DNA from: an uncultured Erysipelotrichaceae bacterium
Lineage (GTDB): Bacteria > Bacillota_I > Bacilli_A > RF39 > UBA660
NCBI GenBank assembly: GCA_902788735.1
Contig: CADALJ010000006.1
Coordinates: 1 to 43,814 of the forward strand
Direction: 5' to 3'
Length of the DNA: 43,814 bases
The position numbers and the translations under genes were made by a program. The notes beneath the pieces were generated by a model. That model was given only the letters and a program-made list of their open reading frames with translations, was not told the origin of the DNA and did not search any database. Positions 7,581 through 14,783 of the stretch are shown one piece after another. Every line of letters begins with the position of its first letter. Positions within the stretch are counted from its first letter, which is position 1.

Positions 7581-7586
7581 ACTACT

Positions 7587-7720
7587 AGTCAAGAAAAAAA
7601 GGAAAGAGATTTATATCCACCTGATCAGCGAATAGCGATAGAATTATTTTTAATTTTAATATGGTTTTTAAGCGGATATAAATTTTATATCTGCTTTTCT
7701 TATTTATGGAGGTGTTAGAT
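7587..7720 (+). promoter_or_regulatory. L20-type attenuator leader of infC-rpmI-rplT
   Basis: A leader of about 130 bases with two exclusive folds. ATTTATATCC (7609-7618) pairs perfectly with GGATATAAAT (7674-7683). The same 3' arm can instead form a hairpin GCGGATATA / TATATCTGC (7672-7680 with 7686-7694) followed by TTTTCTT, an intrinsic terminator. Family knowledge: in Bacilli the matching operon is repressed by L20 binding its leader and favouring termination. The presence of L20 binding here is inferred from position and the switch geometry. Confidence 0.7.
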
Positions 7721-8251
7721 ATCGCAAAGAATAATGATAACATGTTGGTTAATGAGCAAGTAAGGGTTCCTGAAGTATTAGTAATAGGACCAAACGGAGA
7801 GCAAGTGGGTGTTAAGAGAATAGAGGATGCACGTACGTTAGCATCTTATGCTGGACTTGATTTAGTTTTAATAAGCCCAAATGCAAATCCACCAGTTTGT
7901 AAAGTAATGGATTATAATAAGTTCCGTTATGAAAAACAAAAAAAAGCTAAAGAAGCTTTAAAGAAACAAAAGGCTACTATGTCAGAACTTAAAGAGTATC
8001 GTTTATCACCAGTTATTGATGTTGGAGATTTTGAGACTAAATTAAGAGCTGCAACTAAGTATCTAGAAAAGGGAGATAAAATAAAACTTACTATTCGTTT
8101 TAAGGGTCGTCAAATGGCTCATACAGAATTAGGTATGGATGTTTTAAATCGTTTTGCCGACAGAGTTAAAGATTATGCAGATATAGAACAAAGTCCTAAG
8201 TTAGATGGAAAGACTATGACTTGTGTTTTAGCGCCAAAGAAAGACAAATAA
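7721..8251 (+). CDS. infC: Translation initiation factor IF-3, AUC start
   Basis: IF-3 binds the 30S subunit, blocks premature 50S joining and checks the start codon. 176 aa; N-domain with LVNEQVRVPEVLVIGPNGEQ, then the IF-3 signature KVMDYNKFRYEKQKKAKEA, and the C-domain with GDKIKLTIRFKGRQ. Start choice: the ribosome site GGAGGTG (7708-7714) lies 8 bases before ATC 7721, while the only nearby ATG (7706) overlaps the ribosome site itself. An AUC start fits the known use of AUU/AUC/AUA in infC of E. coli and Bacillus, which lets IF-3 repress its own synthesis. It is first gene of infC-rpmI-rplT behind an L20-type leader. Confidence 0.93.
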   Translation: MAKNNDNMLVNEQVRVPEVLVIGPNGEQVGVKRIEDARTLASYAGLDLVLISPNANPPVCKVMDYNKFRYEKQKKAKEALKKQKATMSELKEYRLSPVIDVGDFETKLRAATKYLEKGDKIKLTIRFKGRQMAHTELGMDVLNRFADRVKDYADIEQSPKLDGKTMTCVLAPKKDK

Positions 8252-8270
8252 TATTAAGGAGGAGTTAAAT

Positions 8271-8456
8271 ATGCCAAAAATTAAAACACATAAAGGAACA
8301 GCTAAGGTTGTTACTAAAAGAAAAAATGATGTAAAAATTGGAAAACCAGGAAGTAGACATAATACTGGTTCAAAAAGTGCTAGCTTTAATAGAAGCTGCA
8401 GAAAGGGATCTAACCTAAGTAAGGCAGATCAAAATAGATTAAAGAATATAATCTAA
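8271..8456 (+). CDS. rpmI: Ribosomal protein L35
   Basis: 61 aa, slightly shorter than the usual 64-66. It begins MPKIKTHKGTAKV and is Lys/Arg-rich with the typical GKPGSRHNTGSKS stretch. It is part of the 50S subunit. It lies 19 bases after infC with a GGAGGAG ribosome site, in the classic infC-rpmI-rplT order. Confidence 0.97.
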   Translation: MPKIKTHKGTAKVVTKRKNDVKIGKPGSRHNTGSKSASFNRSCRKGSNLSKADQNRLKNII

Positions 8457-8480
8457 TAAATTTTGAAGGAGGGAATATAG

Positions 8481-9086
8481 ATGGCAAGAGTAAAGAATGG
8501 AGCAGTTACAAAAGCTCGTCATAAAAAAGTTTTAAAAGAAGCTAAAGGTTACTTTGGTAGTAAACATAGATTATATAAAACAGCTAAAGAACAATTAATG
8601 CATTCTGGACAATATGCATTTAGAGACAGAAAACAAAAGAAAAGAGATTTCAGAAAATTATGGATTACAAGAATCAATGCAGCTTGTAGATTAAACGATA
8701 TTTCTTATTCAAGATTTATTGAAGGATTAAATAAAGCTGGAGTTGAAATTAATAGAAAGATGTTAAGTGAAATCGCTATTAATGATCCAAAAGCATTTAC
8801 AGAACTTGTAAAAGTTGCTAAAGATGGTAAAGCTGGTAAAGTTAAACCTGCTACAGAAGTTACTGGAAATGAAGTAACTATTGGATCAGCAAAAAAAGAA
8901 ACTAAGAAAGAAACTAAGGCTGAAGTAAAAGAAGATAAAAAGGAAGAAAAGAAAACTACAACTAAGAAAGTAGCTACAGCAAAAAAAGAAGTTAAAGAAG
9001 AAAAACCAGTAGCTAAAAAAGCTACTACAGCAAAGAAAACAACTACAACTAAGAAAGCTACAACTACTAAAAAAACTACAAAATAA
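8481..9086 (+). CDS. rplT: Ribosomal protein L20 with a long Lys/Thr-rich tail
   Basis: 201 aa, against about 118 in the family. Residues 1-~118 are an ordinary L20 ([38 protein letters not shown]), an early 50S assembly protein that also regulates its own operon. Residues ~120-201 are an extension made almost only of Lys, Thr, Glu, Ala and Val, ending in repeats of [10 protein letters not shown]. The frame is clean and the ribosome site AAGGAGGG is good, so the tail is real in this sequence. Similar tails occur on S2 (9180), the C-terminus of PNPase and the protein at 13309. It may bind rRNA or be a disordered extension; unknown. Confidence 0.96.
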   Translation: MARVKNGAVTKARHKKVLKEAKGYFGSKHRLYKTAKEQLMHSGQYAFRDRKQKKRDFRKLWITRINAACRLNDISYSRFIEGLNKAGVEINRKMLSEIAINDPKAFTELVKVAKDGKAGKVKPATEVTGNEVTIGSAKKETKKETKAEVKEDKKEEKKTTTKKVATAKKEVKEEKPVAKKATTAKKTTTTKKATTTKKTTK

Positions 9087-9092
9087 TAAACA

Positions 9093-9148
9093 TACTAATG
9101 AATTGACTAGTCTAGTGCCCAATGGGTGATTGGTTTTAGAAATTAGTA
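9093..9148 (+). promoter_or_regulatory. Possible structured leader before rpsB
   Basis: The 93-base gap before rpsB is less AT-rich than other spacers. TACTAAT (9093-9099) can pair with ATTAGTA (9142-9148), enclosing a hairpin CCAAT/ATTGG (9119-9123 with 9129-9133). No terminator-like T run or clear promoter was found. It could be an S2 autoregulatory site; weak evidence. Confidence 0.3.
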
Positions 9149-9179
9149 GAAGATAAAAACGAAAAGGAGAATTAAAAAA

Positions 9180-10172
9180 ATGACTGTTATATCAATGAAT
9201 TATTTATTAGAAGCTGGTGTTCAATTTGGACATCAAAAGAGAAGATGGAATCCAAAAATGAAGGAATATATCTTCACTACAAGAGATGATATTTATATTA
9301 TCGATTTACAAAAAACTGTTAAAAAATTAGAAGAAGCTTATGAAGCTTTAAAAGAAATTGCACAAAATGAAGGAAAAGTATTATTCGTAGGTACTAAAAA
9401 ACAAGCTCAAGAAGCTGCTGAAGAATGTGCTACAAGAACTAACATGTATTTCGTAAACGAAAGATGGTTAGGTGGAACTTTAACAAACTTCAAAACTATC
9501 CGTTCAAGAATTAGAAGAATGGAAGAAATCGAAAAAATGGAAGAAGACGGAACTTTCGATGCTTTACCAAAGAAAGAAGTAATCGGTCTTAAAAAAGAAT
9601 ACGAAAAATTAAACAAGAACTTAAGAGGAATTCGTGAAATGAAGAAAATGCCTCAAGCAATGGTTATTGTTGATCCTCGTAAAGAAGAAATAGCTATTAA
9701 AGAAGCTCATATTTTAGGAATACCAGTATTTGGTGTAGTTGATACAAACTGTGATCCAGATATGGTTGATTATGTTATTCCAGGTAATGATGATGCAGTA
9801 AGATCTGTTAAGTTATTAATTGGTGCTTTAACTAATGCAATTGCTGAAGTTAACGGAAATGAAGTAATTGATTATATTACTGAAGATGAAAAAACTGTTA
9901 AAGAAGAAGCAACTACAAAAGAAGATACAGTAGAAGTTAAAGAAGAAAAGAAACCTGCTAAAAAGGCAGTTAAAAAAGAAGAAGTAAAAGAAGTAACTCC
10001 TGAAGTAAAGGAAGAAGTTAAAGTTAAAGAAGAAAAGAAACCTGCTAAGAAAGCAGCTGAAGATTTAGATTCATTAACATTAGCTGATTTAAAAGCAAAA
10101 GCTAAAGATGCTGGAATCAAAGGTTATTCAACAATGAAGAAAGCAGAAATTATTGAAGCTTTATCTAAGTAA
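9180..10172 (+). CDS. rpsB: Ribosomal protein S2 with Lys-rich linker and Rho_N/SAP-like C-terminal domain
   Basis: 330 aa, against about 240-260. Residues 1-~230 are standard S2 ([47 protein letters not shown]). Residues ~235-294 form a Glu/Lys linker with EEKKPAKKA present twice. Residues ~295-330 ([20 protein letters not shown] then [14 protein letters not shown]) look like a Rho N-terminal or SAP/HeH-type helical domain, which in other proteins binds nucleic acid. S2 anchors S1 and mRNA near the 30S exit; an added RNA-binding unit there would be notable. The ribosome site AAGGAG is good. Terminator follows. Confidence 0.96.
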   Translation: MTVISMNYLLEAGVQFGHQKRRWNPKMKEYIFTTRDDIYIIDLQKTVKKLEEAYEALKEIAQNEGKVLFVGTKKQAQEAAEECATRTNMYFVNERWLGGTLTNFKTIRSRIRRMEEIEKMEEDGTFDALPKKEVIGLKKEYEKLNKNLRGIREMKKMPQAMVIVDPRKEEIAIKEAHILGIPVFGVVDTNCDPDMVDYVIPGNDDAVRSVKLLIGALTNAIAEVNGNEVIDYITEDEKTVKEEATTKEDTVEVKEEKKPAKKAVKKEEVKEVTPEVKEEVKVKEEKKPAKKAAEDLDSLTLADLKAKAKDAGIKGYSTMKKAEIIEALSK

Positions 10173-10183
10173 TTTTACTTATT

Positions 10184-10208
10184 AAGGAGTGAGGTTTCAC
10201 TCCTTTTT
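10184..10208 (+). terminator. Terminator between rpsB and tsf
   Basis: AGGAGTGA (10185-10192) pairs with TCACTCCT (10197-10204), followed by a T run. So rpsB and tsf are at least partly separate units; a weak TATAAT at 10221-10226 could serve tsf. Confidence 0.8.
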
Positions 10209-10252
10209 CTAAATATAGTTTATAATTAATAAGAAAGAATTGGAGGATTAAT

Positions 10253-11065
10253 ATGTTTAGTGCAAGTGATGTAAAAGAATTAAGAGAAAAAACTGGTGCA
10301 GGAATGATGGATTGCAAAAAAGCATTAGATGCCTGCGAAGGAAATATGGAAAAGGCTATTGATTGGCTTAGAGAAAAAGGTATTGCTAAAGCAGCTAAGA
10401 AAGAATCAAGAATTGCTGCTGAAGGAATTACTGAAGTAGCAGAAAATGGTAATGAAGCAGTTATACTTGAAGTTAACTGTGAAACAGATTTTGTTACTAA
10501 AAATGAAAAATTTACTAATTTAGTAAATGAGATAAGAGATACTTTAATGAGTAGTGATGCTAAAACAACAGAAGAAGCAAAAAAAGTTAAACTTTCTAGT
10601 GGTAAAACTGTTGAAGAAGCTATAGTTGAAGCTTCACATATGGGTGGAAAAATTACTGTAGTAGTTGTAGTAAAAGGATCAAATGTTGATGTAGCAAGAG
10701 ATGTAGCTATGCAAGCATGTGCTATGAGTCCAGTTGCTGTAAATCGTGATAATGTTCCAACTGAAATGGTTGAACATGAAAAAGAAATGATTTTAGCAGA
10801 GATTAAAAACGATCCTAAAAATGAATCTAAATCAGAAGAAATCTTAGATAAGATGGCTACTGGTAGATTATCTAAATTCTTTAAAGAAAATTGTTTAGTA
10901 GAACAAGATTTCATTAAAGATTCATCTATGACTGTTGCTAAATATGCAGAAGCTAATGGATGTGAAGTTTTATCAATGGTAAGATATGCTGTTGGTGAAG
11001 GTATTGAAAAACGTCAAGAAAACTTTGCTGAAGAAGTAGCTGCTCAAATAGATGCTGCAAACTAA
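10253..11065 (+). CDS. tsf: Elongation factor Ts
   Basis: 270 aa nucleotide exchange factor that recycles EF-Tu from GDP to GTP. The N-terminal UBA-like part reads VKELREKTGAGMMDCKKAL, and the core has the EF-Tu contact TDFVTKN (about residues 80-86) and a second half with a slightly shortened coiled region. Ribosome site TGGAGG at good spacing. The gene next downstream is not pyrH, as is usual (rpsB-tsf-pyrH-frr); two membrane-protein genes lie before frr. Confidence 0.97.
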   Translation: MFSASDVKELREKTGAGMMDCKKALDACEGNMEKAIDWLREKGIAKAAKKESRIAAEGITEVAENGNEAVILEVNCETDFVTKNEKFTNLVNEIRDTLMSSDAKTTEEAKKVKLSSGKTVEEAIVEASHMGGKITVVVVVKGSNVDVARDVAMQACAMSPVAVNRDNVPTEMVEHEKEMILAEIKNDPKNESKSEEILDKMATGRLSKFFKENCLVEQDFIKDSSMTVAKYAEANGCEVLSMVRYAVGEGIEKRQENFAEEVAAQIDAAN

Positions 11066-11092
11066 AAAGAAAGAAAAAACTTTCTTTTTTTT
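11064..11092 (+). terminator. tsf terminator
   Basis: AAAAAGAAAG (11064-11073) pairs with CTTTCTTTTT (11080-11089), followed by more T residues. The stem begins within the stop codon. Confidence 0.85.
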
Positions 11093-11121
11093 TGTTTTTC
11101 GAATATACTTATATATATAAT
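11092..11121 (+). promoter_or_regulatory. Promoter overlapping the tsf terminator
   Basis: TTGTTT (11092-11097) at the end of the terminator T tract, 18 bases, then TATAAT (11116-11121). Confidence 0.4.
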
Positions 11122-11133
11122 AGAGGTGAGTAT

Positions 11134-13227
11134 ATGAAGAAAGATAACATTGAAAAAATTGATGAACAAATAGAAAGTTTGAAGAATGTTTCTAAGAAAA
11201 CAGATAAGACTTCTAAGGTTATAATAGATAGAAAATATGATTATGATGATATAGGAGAAAATGATACTAAAAAGATAGATACTATTGAAGATATAAAAGA
11301 AGATAGTCTTGAAAAGACAAAAGAAATTGAACAGGTATCTGATGTGGTAGAAGAAAATAGTGAGCCAAAAGAAATTACTGAAGAATTTAAAAACGAAATA
11401 GAACCACCTAAAAAGAAAAATGTATTAATGCCAATATTAATAGGATGTGGTTTATTAATCATTATTTTAATCATTATTTTAGTAATAGTACTACAACCTA
11501 AAAAAAATACTTCATCTACTAATAATGATAAAGTTCTTACTAAAAATGAACAAAAAAAAGTAATTAATGGTTATGGGGATGCATTAAAAGGTGTTATTGC
11601 TGTATATTCTGAAAAACAAAATGTATTATTAGAATATGATGATGCAATTAAGTTAATTGATTATAAGTATAAAGTTGTTTGCAAAACACATGAGATATAT
11701 GAAGATGGTTCAGTTTATTTAGATAAATGTATGATTGATGATAAGTCTACTAGTTATTCTTATGGTGAAAAACAAGAAAAGAAAGAAGAACCTAAGATTA
11801 GTGAAGATGCTATTAAAGTTTATGTATCTAAGAAAGATAATAAATCTACATTGACTGAACCTAAAAATTTAGATGATTATGATATGTATGCATTTGAAAT
11901 TGATGGTGCTTATTCAGATTTAACTTTACTTAGTGATTCTAGTGATTATATATTCTATAGTGATGCTGAATATAATGTTCATATGATTAATTTTAAAACT
12001 AATAAAAAAGTTATGAATAATTTAACATATCAAGCAGTACTTCCAATAAAAATAGGCGATATATATGATACCAAATATGTAGCTATTAAGATGAATGATA
12101 AATGGGGTATTTATAATATTACTAATAATGAGAGAACTGTTTCCCATAAATATGATAGTATAACTCCTACACTTTATATGGGAACAAGTGGACCAGCATT
12201 ATTTATTAGTACATTAGATGAGGGAATAGTTGCTGTTGCTAATTATGGTGATACTCCATCTTATGGTGTTATTGATTATAAAAGTGGTAAAGAATTAATT
12301 AAACAAGAATATAAAAGTATGTTAAAGAGTGGTTCTTATTTGTGGGCTGTAGATTATTATGATGAAGGACATATATTTGATTATAATGGTGTGGAATATT
12401 TAAATGGAAAATATGATAATATATACTGGATGGTTGATGGCAAATATGTTTTAGTAAATGATCAAGGAGAAACAAAAATAGTATCTATAAAAGGAAAAGA
12501 TATTTATTCATATGGAAAAGTTAATATAGGTAGAATTAATTATGGTTTAACTTATAATAATGGTGCATTATTCCAATTTGAAAATCCATCAAAAGATGAA
12601 AATGATTATAATACTGGGTGTGTTGAATTAATATATGATTCATCTACTAAAACAGGAGAAGTAAAAACAAGTTTCTGTGGTGGAATTGCTAAACCAGTAC
12701 TTTATTTATATCCTAAGAAAACTACTAAAGTAAAAGTAACTTTTGAACATCCAGAATATTTAGAAACTACTTATCCTAAATATATGGGTAGTTGGGAAGT
12801 AAAAGCTTATACAAATGGTGATTTATATGATAATAATGGTGCATACTACTATGCATTATATTGGGATGAAAAACAAGTTCACAGTGTAGATTTTTCTACA
12901 GGATATTATGTAGAAAAAGATAATGCTATAGAATTCTTAGAGCAAAAATTATCATATATAGGATTATCTAGACGTGAAGCTAATGAATTTATAATGTATT
13001 GGTTACCAGTGCTAGAAAAAAATGAAAAAAGTTTAGTTTATTTTGAACTTACAGAAGAAAGAGAAAGTTATAATAAATTAAATATTTCTCCTAAACCAGA
13101 TTCATTATTAAGATTAGTAATTCATATTAAAAAGGTTGATAAAAAGGTAAATATTCCTAAACAAAATTTAACTAAGCTACAAAGAAAAGGATTTGTAGCA
13201 GTTGAATGGGGAGGAACAACTTATTAA
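11134..13227 (+). CDS. Single-TM protein with WG-like repeats and a KPVLYLYP C-terminal domain
   Basis: 697 aa. The start at ATG 11134 follows GAGGTGAG; an earlier in-frame TTG lies in the terminator and is not used. Residues 1-96 are charged and cytosolic, 97-120 a membrane helix, and the rest is probably outside the cell. The outer part has WG-repeat-like segments (DKWGIYNITNNE, SYGVIDYKSGKELIKQEY, GEHIF-like turns). The last ~190 residues are a distinct domain starting KPVLYLYPKKTTKVKVTFEHP, with EANEFIMYWLPVLE and ending GFVAVEWGGTTY. I recall this C-terminal unit from other Firmicutes surface proteins, but it has no known function. Monocistronic, between two terminators. Confidence 0.7.
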   Translation: MKKDNIEKIDEQIESLKNVSKKTDKTSKVIIDRKYDYDDIGENDTKKIDTIEDIKEDSLEKTKEIEQVSDVVEENSEPKEITEEFKNEIEPPKKKNVLMPILIGCGLLIIILIIILVIVLQPKKNTSSTNNDKVLTKNEQKKVINGYGDALKGVIAVYSEKQNVLLEYDDAIKLIDYKYKVVCKTHEIYEDGSVYLDKCMIDDKSTSYSYGEKQEKKEEPKISEDAIKVYVSKKDNKSTLTEPKNLDDYDMYAFEIDGAYSDLTLLSDSSDYIFYSDAEYNVHMINFKTNKKVMNNLTYQAVLPIKIGDIYDTKYVAIKMNDKWGIYNITNNERTVSHKYDSITPTLYMGTSGPALFISTLDEGIVAVANYGDTPSYGVIDYKSGKELIKQEYKSMLKSGSYLWAVDYYDEGHIFDYNGVEYLNGKYDNIYWMVDGKYVLVNDQGETKIVSIKGKDIYSYGKVNIGRINYGLTYNNGALFQFENPSKDENDYNTGCVELIYDSSTKTGEVKTSFCGGIAKPVLYLYPKKTTKVKVTFEHPEYLETTYPKYMGSWEVKAYTNGDLYDNNGAYYYALYWDEKQVHSVDFSTGYYVEKDNAIEFLEQKLSYIGLSRREANEFIMYWLPVLEKNEKSLVYFELTEERESYNKLNISPKPDSLLRLVIHIKKVDKKVNIPKQNLTKLQRKGFVAVEWGGTTY

Positions 13228-13235
13228 AAAAGTGA

Positions 13236-13264
13236 CAAGTAGTAAATTACTACTTGTTTTTTTT
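13236..13264 (+). terminator. Terminator
   Basis: CAAGTAGTAA (13236-13245) pairs with TTACTACTTG (13247-13256), followed by eight T residues. Confidence 0.85.
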
Positions 13265-13272
13265 CTATTTTT

Positions 13273-13281
13273 TGATATAAT
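13273..13281 (+). promoter_or_regulatory. Extended -10 promoter
   Basis: TGATATAAT, about ten bases after the preceding terminator's T tract; no -35 recognisable. Confidence 0.55.
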
Positions 13282-13308
13282 ATAGACGCATATAAGGGGA
13301 TGAGTGCG

Positions 13309-13887
13309 ATGAGTAAAAAGGCTAATGTAAAGAAAAAATCTACTACTAAAAAAGTAGATAAGAAACAAGATGAATTATTAAAAGATAAGAAAATTATTGA
13401 AAATACTGATATTATTAAAGCGGAAAAAAGTAAAAGTAAGAAAAATACTACTTCTAAGAAATCAAATACAAAGAAGCAAACTGTAAAAAAGGAAGCTACT
13501 TTAAAAAATGCAAAAAAAAGTGTAAAGAAAACAACAACTAAAAAAGCTGATACAGTCAAAAAAACACCTACTAAGAAAACAACTAATAAGGCTAAAGATA
13601 AGTTTGTTATTGTTACCGATGAAACTATTGATAATAATAATGAATCAAGTGAATCTCTAAAAAAATTAAATGCTTTATCTAATCAAATAAGAGATTTATA
13701 CGAAAAGTTAGAAGAAAAACAAGAAGTAATTTCTATAGATAATGTTTATATTAATGGTAATGAAGACGATGAAAGAATAGATAAAGCATATATTATATTA
13801 AATAGAATAACTATAATTTTATTTATTATATTTATGATACTTTTGATTGCTTTTATTGCATTTGTTATTTATATATGTACTTATTAG
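13309..13887 (+). CDS. Lys-rich, tail-anchored membrane protein
   Basis: 192 aa, function unknown. Residues 1-~97 are almost purely Lys/Thr/Ser/Asn (KKTTTKKADTVKKTPTKK type), residues ~113-142 predict a short coiled coil (LKKLNALSNQIRDLYEKLEE), and residues 166-190 are one hydrophobic helix at the very end, so the chain is probably anchored with its basic part in the cytosol. The start ATG 13309 is 9 bases after GGGG; an ATG at 13300 overlaps that site. The basic part resembles the tails on L20 and S2 and could bind nucleic acid or ribosomes at the membrane (inference). It lies where pyrH would be expected. Confidence 0.65.
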   Translation: MSKKANVKKKSTTKKVDKKQDELLKDKKIIENTDIIKAEKSKSKKNTTSKKSNTKKQTVKKEATLKNAKKSVKKTTTKKADTVKKTPTKKTTNKAKDKFVIVTDETIDNNNESSESLKKLNALSNQIRDLYEKLEEKQEVISIDNVYINGNEDDERIDKAYIILNRITIILFIIFMILLIAFIAFVIYICTY

Positions 13888-13898
13888 TACATATTTTT
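13874..13898 (+). terminator. Terminator overlapping a stop codon
   Basis: TATGTACT (13874-13881) pairs with AGTACATA (13886-13893), then TTTTT. The stem covers the last codons of the upstream gene. Overlapping TATAAT boxes at 13918-13928 probably start the next unit. Confidence 0.75.
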
Positions 13899-13947
13899 CT
13901 TTATTTTAAGATTAAAATATAATATAATTATTTCAAGGAGAGATAAA

Positions 13948-14496
13948 ATGAATACTGATGAATTATTATTAGAAGTTACTGATAAATTTGATAAGACGTT
14001 AGAAAGTTTAGAAAAAAGATTTGCTACTGTTAGAGCTGGTCGTGCTAATCCATCTAGTCTAGATGGAATTATGGTTGAGTATTATGGAGTTATGACACCA
14101 TTAAAACAATTAGCTACTATTTCAGTGCCTGAAGCAAGACAATTATTAATTAAACCTTTTGATAAAGGAGCTTTATCTGGTATAGAAAAAGCAATTTTAA
14201 CATCTAATTTAGGATACAATCCTGGTAATGATGGAGAGACTATTAGAATAGTTATTCCTGAACTTACAGAAGAAAGAAGAAGAGAACTTGCTAAACAAGT
14301 TAAAGCAATTTCAGAAGATGCAAAAGTATCAGTAAGAAATATAAGACATGATGGATTAGAAGATTTAAAGAAATTAGAACTTCCAGAAGATGAAGAAAAG
14401 GGCGTTGAAAAAGAAATTCAAGATTTAGTAAATGAATATAATAAAAAAATTGAAGATTTATTAAAAGAAAAAGAAAATGAATTACTTACTGTATAG
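13948..14496 (+). CDS. frr: Ribosome recycling factor
   Basis: 182 aa; with EF-G it splits the post-termination ribosome. Typical sequence throughout: FATVRAGRANPSSLDGIMVE near residue 30, VPEARQLLIKPFDKGAL, and the helical TEERRRELAKQVK and ISEDAKVSVRNIRHDG. Ribosome site AAGGAGAG. It stands alone between terminators, away from its usual partner pyrH. Confidence 0.98.
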   Translation: MNTDELLLEVTDKFDKTLESLEKRFATVRAGRANPSSLDGIMVEYYGVMTPLKQLATISVPEARQLLIKPFDKGALSGIEKAILTSNLGYNPGNDGETIRIVIPELTEERRRELAKQVKAISEDAKVSVRNIRHDGLEDLKKLELPEDEEKGVEKEIQDLVNEYNKKIEDLLKEKENELLTV

Positions 14497-14509
14497 TAAG
14501 TAATTTTTA
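14481..14509 (+). terminator. frr terminator overlapping the stop codon
   Basis: ATTACTTACT (14481-14490) pairs with AGTAAGTAAT (14495-14504), then TTTTT. The TAG stop is in the stem-loop. Confidence 0.8.
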
Positions 14510-14524
14510 TATTTATGAAAAAAC

Positions 14525-14553
14525 TTGTAAAAGAATATAAATAGTGTTATAAT
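14525..14553 (+). promoter_or_regulatory. Promoter of the Phe T-box operon
   Basis: TTGTAA (14525-14530), 17 bases, TATAAT (14548-14553). Confidence 0.7.
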
Positions 14554-14559
14554 TTATAC

Positions 14560-14772
14560 ATCGATGGAGATATAGAAGTAGTAGTAAATGATTTACTTAT
14601 AGAGAGACTATGTGAGGTGGAAATAGTCAGTAATAGTTTATGAATTCGTCTATGGAGTTCTTATTAATAGTAAGCGTGTGACTTTCGTTACAAGTCTAGA
14701 GTGTATAGTAATAACTATAAAGTAAGGTGGTACCGCGAGTAAATCGTCCTTACATTTATAGTTATTTTTTTT
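14560..14772 (+). promoter_or_regulatory. Phenylalanine T-box leader
   Basis: Full-size T-box. Stem I spans about 14570-14656, with an AGAAGTA S-turn (14574-14580), a distal hairpin GACTAT/ATAGTC and, on its 3' side, ATGAATTCGTC, where TTC (14645-14647) is the Phe specifier codon. A GACTT/AAGTC hairpin follows. The T-box core is AAGGTGGTACCGCG (14724-14737), pairing with CCTTAC (14748-14753). AATAACTATAAA (14710-14721) pairs perfectly with 14755-14766 and runs into eight T residues, the terminator. A competing hairpin TATAGT/ACTATA (14704-14709 with 14714-14719) takes the 5' arm. Uncharged tRNA-Phe should switch on the HAD gene, pheS and pheT. Confidence 0.92.
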
Positions 14773-14783
14773 GGGGGAATATT

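Noticed and set aside
8838-9083. Short repeats in the L20 and S2 tails as a CRISPR-like array
   Set aside because: They are irregular Lys/Thr/Glu codon repeats in a coding frame without spacers of constant length, and no cas gene is near.
8886-9122. Phe/Ser/Cys-rich frame opposite the L20 tail
   Set aside because: It is the complement of Lys/Thr codon runs, not a gene.
10165-10914. Long open frame on the minus strand opposite tsf
   Set aside because: It mirrors the Ala/Glu/Lys-rich codons of tsf, has no ribosome site and gives a Ser/Phe-rich nonsense protein. Similar shadows lie opposite rpsB, infB, pnp, pheT and smc.
11092-11133. Earlier TTG start for the WG-repeat membrane protein
   Set aside because: It lies in the terminator T tract and has no ribosome site; ATG 11134 has GAGGTGAG.
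14570-14740. tRNA gene in the region before the HAD gene
   Set aside because: The structure is a T-box leader with T-box core and terminator; there is no cloverleaf or TTCGA-type T arm.
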